Under the pieces are notes generated by a model. It had not been told where the DNA came from. It worked only from the letters and a program-made list of their open reading frames with translations, and ran no database searches. The translations under genes were made by a program, and so were the position numbers. Positions 60,824-64,000 of a stretch of 64,000 nt of DNA are shown here, in pieces. Location of the stretch: positions 49,841 through 113,840 of the forward strand of contig NZ_JBHZGK010000010.1 of assembly GCF_051900425.1 (NCBI RefSeq), given 5' to 3'. This stretch comes from Frateuria_A sp051900425 (GTDB lineage: Bacteria; Pseudomonadota; Gammaproteobacteria; Xanthomonadales; Rhodanobacteraceae). The stretch's first letter is position 1; each line of letters starts with the position of its first letter.

Positions 60824-61287
60824 AACGGCGGCTTGACCACCATCAGGTAGAACACCGCCACGAAGGCGAAGAAGGCCGGGATGCCCAGCGCCACCCACAG
60901 CCGGAAGGCCCGCCAGTATCCCGGCGGCAAGGGCTCGCCGCGCGCCGCCGCGTCGACCGCCAGGTCCCGCATGCGCACCTGCAACACCACCACCGGCAAC
61001 CAGCAGGCCACCGCCAGCGCGTAGAGCAGCGTGGACCAGCCGACCCAGCCGCTGCGCCAGGGAATCCCTGCCCAGTGCACCATCCAGAAGCCGCTCGCGG
61101 GCTGGAACACCACGGTGGTCGCGGTGAACAGCCAGTCGGCAATCACGACGTAGCGTGCCACCACCGCTACCACGCGCACGTCGCGGTGCAGGCTGACCAC
61201 CAGCAGGTAGAAGGCCGTACCGATGCCGGTGCCGAACAGCAGCGTGGACGACAGCACGTGCAGCCATTTGACGATGAGATAGGCCAT
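60820..61287 (-). CDS. DUF2269-family integral membrane protein
   Basis: 155 residues, four transmembrane segments. The opening MAYLIVKWLHVLSSTLLFGT and GIGTAFYLL are typical of DUF2269; the conserved His and Gly lie in helix 1. Role unknown; relatives may bind haem. The start overlaps the stop of the upstream gene by one base (TGATG), so it is the second gene of an operon with the NAD-binding/DoxX-like protein. Confidence 0.85.
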   Translation of the reverse strand: MAYLIVKWLHVLSSTLLFGTGIGTAFYLLVVSLHRDVRVVAVVARYVVIADWLFTATTVVFQPASGFWMVHWAGIPWRSGWVGWSTLLYALAVACWLPVVVLQVRMRDLAVDAAARGEPLPPGYWRAFRLWVALGIPAFFAFVAVFYLMVVKPPL

Positions 61288-62585
61288 CAGCGCCGCTCGG
61301 TGGCGTACAACGCGCCGATCAGCGCCAGCATCGGCAGGTTCTTCAGGATCGGCCCGAACGGGTGCAGCCAGAACGCCGGCAGGGCGATCGTGATGATGGC
61401 CGTGTAGGAAAGGATGAGCGCCACCTGCGCCAGGTAAGTGATCCGCAGCGCACGGCCGTGCAACGCCAACGTGGCGATGCCCAGCACAAGGTCGAGCAGC
61501 GCGCCGCCATAGAGCGCGGCCGACGCCATGGGACCGTGCAAACCGACGTGCGCCAGCAGGTCAAAACTGCCTGCCACCGGGTACACGCCGAGCGATAGCA
61601 GCGCGGTTACCAGCCATACCAGCGCGACGGCGACCCGGCCCACGAGGGCCCAGACACGCCAGGCGAGCAGCACCCGCATGTCCGCCGCCTCGGCCCGCGA
61701 CAGGAACAGGCGCGGCGGTCGCGGCGGATGGCCCAGCCAGTGCGTGGCGGGCGCGGCATCGGCCGTGTTTCCGCGGTCGAGCATGGCCAGCGCCTCGCGG
61801 TCCACCCAGTGCCCGCCGAGCCGGCCGACGCGCGCCAGCCAGGTCGTCGGGATGCCGAGCACGCGCAATCGCCCACCACCGAGCGCACGCCGCAGCACCG
61901 ACAGGTAGCGCGCCAGCGAGAGCGCCTGCGGCCCCACCGCGGCCAGGCTGGGTGGGCGCGCGTCGTCCTCCAGCAGGCGCACGATCAGCGCCGCAACGTC
62001 ATCGACGTGGATCGGCTGGATACGCTGGCGCCCGCTGCCGGGCAACACCGCCAGCGGCAGCCAGGAAAGCAGCATCAGCATCCGGCTGCTGGCACCGGTC
62101 GAACCGAACACGAGCGAAGGCTGCAGCGCCGTCCCGGTCGGCACCATCGCGTGCAGCGCCGCGTCCCCGGCTCGCTTGCTGCGATGGAAGCGACTCGTCG
62201 CGTGTTCGTCGGCACCCAGCGCGGAGATCTGCACGGCGCGCGTGATGCCCGCGGCGCGACAGGCCGCGAACAGCGCGCGCGGCGTCTGTGTGTGGATGCG
62301 CCGGAACGTCTGCGCGCCATGCTCGGCGAAGATGCCCACGGCATTGACCACCGCGTCGATGCCCTGGAGCCGTGGCAGCCAGTCGGCCTGATGGATGTCG
62401 TGCGCGAAGTCCGCCTCGACATGGCCTACACCCGCGCCACCGCTACCCTGCCTGTGCCGGACGCCGCGCACGGGGCGATGGCCGGCCGCCTGCAGCGCAT
62501 CGCACACGGCTCGCCCGATCAGCCCATCCGCGCCAAGCACCAGCACGCGCAAGCGCGCCTTGTTCCCTCCGGAGGCTTCCGTCAT
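61287..62585 (-). CDS. NAD(P)-binding epimerase-like protein fused to a DoxX-like membrane domain
   Basis: 432 residues from ATG 62585. Residues 10-260 are a Rossmann domain of the atypical SDR type (VLVLGADGLIGRAVCDALQA; RAVQISALGAD; QRIQPIHVDDVAALIVRLLE). Residues 310-430 hold four transmembrane helices of the DoxX-like type (LVWLVTALLSLGVYP, LLDLVLGIATLALH, KNLPMLALIGALYATERR). Such fusions are seen in proteobacteria; the function is unknown. A start at 62633 would reach into the divergent gene. Its ATG shares the CATG with the plus-strand gene. Confidence 0.82.
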   Translation of the reverse strand: MTEASGGNKARLRVLVLGADGLIGRAVCDALQAAGHRPVRGVRHRQGSGGAGVGHVEADFAHDIHQADWLPRLQGIDAVVNAVGIFAEHGAQTFRRIHTQTPRALFAACRAAGITRAVQISALGADEHATSRFHRSKRAGDAALHAMVPTGTALQPSLVFGSTGASSRMLMLLSWLPLAVLPGSGRQRIQPIHVDDVAALIVRLLEDDARPPSLAAVGPQALSLARYLSVLRRALGGGRLRVLGIPTTWLARVGRLGGHWVDREALAMLDRGNTADAAPATHWLGHPPRPPRLFLSRAEAADMRVLLAWRVWALVGRVAVALVWLVTALLSLGVYPVAGSFDLLAHVGLHGPMASAALYGGALLDLVLGIATLALHGRALRITYLAQVALILSYTAIITIALPAFWLHPFGPILKNLPMLALIGALYATERR

Positions 62586-63066
62586 GCCCACGCCGCTCGC
62601 GCGCCTCAAACCCTCGTGGATTGCCCGCACCAACCTCAGCGGCGCAATCGCCGCGGTGTTGTCGAGCGTGGTGGTGGCGGCGTGTAGTGCGTGCGAAGCG
62701 CGCGCGCCGCTGGCCGGGGTGAATGCGCCCAGCCAATGGTTGTGGGGGCGGCGGGCGAAGCGGCACGTCGGGCCGAGCTGGCGTTACACGGCGGTGGGGT
62801 ACGCGGTGCATCACTTCAGCTCGCTGTGGTGGGCGGGCATTTACGAGGCCTGGTGTCTGCGCTGGCCTGCGCCGCCCCGGGTGTCGGCCGCGCGCGCCGC
62901 GGCGGTGGCGACGGCCGCTTGCGTGGTGGATTACACGATCACGCCGCCCCGGTTCCGTCCGGGTTTCGAGCGGCATATCGGGCGGGCCTCGATTGCAGCC
63001 GTGTACGTGGCTTTCGGCGTCGGCCTGTTCGCTGGCGCCTGGGCTCGGCGCCGGTACGTCCGCTAG
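62584..63066 (+). CDS. Predicted membrane protein of unknown function
   Basis: 160 residues from ATG 62584 with GGAGG at 62571-62575. At least two or three hydrophobic segments (SGAIAAVLSSVVVAACSA near the start; AAAVATAACVVDYT; SIAAVYVAFGVGLFAGAW at the end). Conserved-looking SLWWAGIYEAWCLRW and YTITPPRFRPGFERHI in the middle. I do not recognise it with confidence. Its start codon overlaps that of the divergent SDR/DoxX gene by two bases. Confidence 0.65.
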   Translation: MPTPLARLKPSWIARTNLSGAIAAVLSSVVVAACSACEARAPLAGVNAPSQWLWGRRAKRHVGPSWRYTAVGYAVHHFSSLWWAGIYEAWCLRWPAPPRVSAARAAAVATAACVVDYTITPPRFRPGFERHIGRASIAAVYVAFGVGLFAGAWARRRYVR

Positions 63067-63820
63067 GGCGTGGTGCTTTTCTGAGCTCCCTCTCCCCTCC
63101 GGGGAGAGGGTTGGGGTGAGGGGTCGGGGCTCGCGGGGATGCCTGCGAGAGCGCTGCCTTGTTTGTCGTTCTCGCGTCGCCTCCCTGCGACTGGGCTCGC
63201 CTGCCGCGGGCTTCCGATCGCCTGCCGGCGCTAGGGTCACTTTCTTTGCTTGCCCGAAGAAGGTAGCCAAAGGAATGGCCCGCTAAACACGGGTGGCTAA
63301 ACGGCCAGGTGCCTGTGCGCTCGGCAGTTGAGGCACAGAAAGGGCGCGAGGCCGTGCACGTTCGCCGCAGGTGGCTCCCTCTCCCCTCCGGGGAGAGGGT
63401 TGGGGTGAGGGGCCGGGGCTCGCAGGGGTGCCTCCTGCATGGGGGGCTTTGCTTGTCGTTCCTGCGTGGTATCCCCGCGACTTGGCTCGCCTGCGGCGGG
63501 CTTCCGATCGCCTGTCGGCGCTCGGGTCACTTTCTTTGCTGGCCCAAAGAAAGTAACCAAAGAAATGGCCTGGCTAAGCACGGGTGGCTAAAAAGCTAGG
63601 TGCCTCTTCGCTTTGCTTGGTCAGTCGCTCGCTCTTAGAGGAGCTGCCGCCGCTATACCGCGGGCGCTCGGGAGCTGAGGCCAGGGAGGCATCCGGCGGA
63701 TTGGCAGGTATCGGCTTTTTGCGACTCTCTCTCGCGAAGAGGACATTCGTCCTTGGTTGTCCGTAGGGCTCGCAATCACGAAGCGAAACAAACAACGCGG
63801 CGTCGAGCCAAGAGGTCACG
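63067..63820. repeat. Tandem duplication of a 200-230 base intergenic repeat
   Basis: Copy 1 starts CTCCCTCTCCCCTCCGGGGA at 63086 and runs to about 63313; copy 2 starts at 63375 and runs to about 63603, offset 289-291 bases. Shared landmarks: GGGTTGGGGTGAGGGG, the segment CGGGCTTCCGATCGCCTG, TCACTTTCTTTGCT, CCAAAGAAA-like DNA and CACGGGTGGCTAA. Short open frames in it are coincidental. The segment 63604-63820 continues with similar low-complexity DNA and no gene. Confidence 0.82.
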
Positions 63821-64000
63821 TAAGCTCCCCCGTTAGGCAGACATCTCGAAAGTAGAACTTTCTGGCATCGTTCCCGAGCCAGGAGGTTCCATGAAGAAGT
63901 CGAAGTTCACCGAGACGCAGATCGTCTCGATCCTCAAGCAGGCCGACGCCGGGGTGCCCATCAAGGACATCTGTCGCCAGGCCGGTATCAGCGTGCCGAC
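63821..64000 (+). mobile_element. Left end of an IS3-family insertion sequence
   Basis: The DNA changes character near 63821-63830 (GTAAGCTCCCCCGTTAGGCA) and is followed by a strong AGGAGG and an IS3-type orfA start. The exact terminal repeat and target duplication cannot be fixed because the right end is outside the window. Confidence 0.7.
63891..64000 (+). CDS. IS3-family transposase OrfA, N-terminal part (3' cut by window)
   Basis: 36 residues visible: MKKSKFTETQIVSILKQADA, then GVPIKDICRQAGISVP. This is the helix-turn-helix of IS3-group OrfA proteins (transposase_8 type), which normally is about 90 residues and is joined to OrfB by a -1 frameshift. AGGAGG at 63881-63886 is its ribosome-binding site. 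Confidence 0.93.
   Translation, partial: MKKSKFTETQIVSILKQADAGVPIKDICRQAGISVP

Noticed and set aside
63086..63603. Possible CRISPR-like array
   Set aside because: Only two long diverged copies, no regular short repeat-spacer pattern and no cas gene.
63574..63819. An 81-codon minus-strand frame next to the IS element
   Set aside because: It reads through repeat DNA; similar peptides arise from dispersed repeats and are not genes.

Overview
This 64 kb window is high-GC chromosomal DNA that reads as a gammaproteobacterium of the order Xanthomonadales, most likely Rhodanobacteraceae (Rhodanobacter, Dyella, Frateuria or Luteibacter relatives). That is inferred from gene content and repeats: a small THX-type ribosomal protein, HflD next to MnmA, ClpS-ClpA facing InfA, a YtrA-type GntR/ABC operon, and many intergenic palindromes starting GTAGGAGC. 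No rRNA, tRNA, CRISPR array, prophage or plasmid function was seen. Apart from an IS element at the right edge the region looks like stable core genome.

Layout. 1-12.5 kb: end of a CDF metal exporter, THX, hemerythrin, an isochorismatase with an unusual tail, two histidine-degradation genes (hutI, hutF) separated by a CLC chloride channel and a GNAT-nitrilase fusion, two small lipoproteins, an MFS transporter with a frameshifted VOC gene, and a nucleotide pyrophosphatase/phosphodiesterase. 12.5-14.7 kb: alkylation repair (ogt plus an Ada-AraC-AlkA fusion). 14.8-19.8 kb: two small membrane proteins, two paralogous DUF2884-like secreted proteins, and a self-regulated operon (secreted peptide, GntR regulator, ABC ATPase, permease) with a clear promoter/operator. 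20-25.6 kb: YtcJ-like amidohydrolase, azoR with a divergent LysR gene, and an overlapping methionine transaminase/omega-amidase pair. 25.8-29.4 kb: scpA-scpB-rluB-arsC, tightly overlapped. 30-39 kb: PilZ protein, fadD, an NTF2-like lipoprotein, acnA with a divergent LysR gene, and a nudix-mnmA-hflD operon. 39-43.6 kb: clpS-clpA facing infA, a PHA-system protein, a double-FHA membrane protein. 43.7-51.8 kb: ATP-dependent DNA ligase with its associated exonuclease, an ABC exporter, an OPT oligopeptide transporter, a decayed proline-rich gene remnant, and yigZ. 51.8-63 kb: lipase-like hydrolase, YdcF protein, aldehyde dehydrogenase, xseA, a cardiolipin-synthase-like PLD, a large CoA-transferase/hydrolase, DUF2269, an NAD(P)-binding/DoxX-like fusion and a small DUF2878/DUF2938-like membrane protein of unknown identity. 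63-64 kb: a duplicated non-coding repeat followed by the start of an IS3-family element.

The most interesting signals are structural. GTAG-type palindromes supply the actual TAG stop codons of at least four genes, including both members of one convergent pair. There are two single-base frameshifts in otherwise well-conserved genes, an internal ribosome-binding site that may release the 62-residue tail of the isochorismatase as its own protein, and a divergent gene pair whose start codons overlap in one CATG. I did not find a wholly new multi-gene defence or metabolic system that I could defend.
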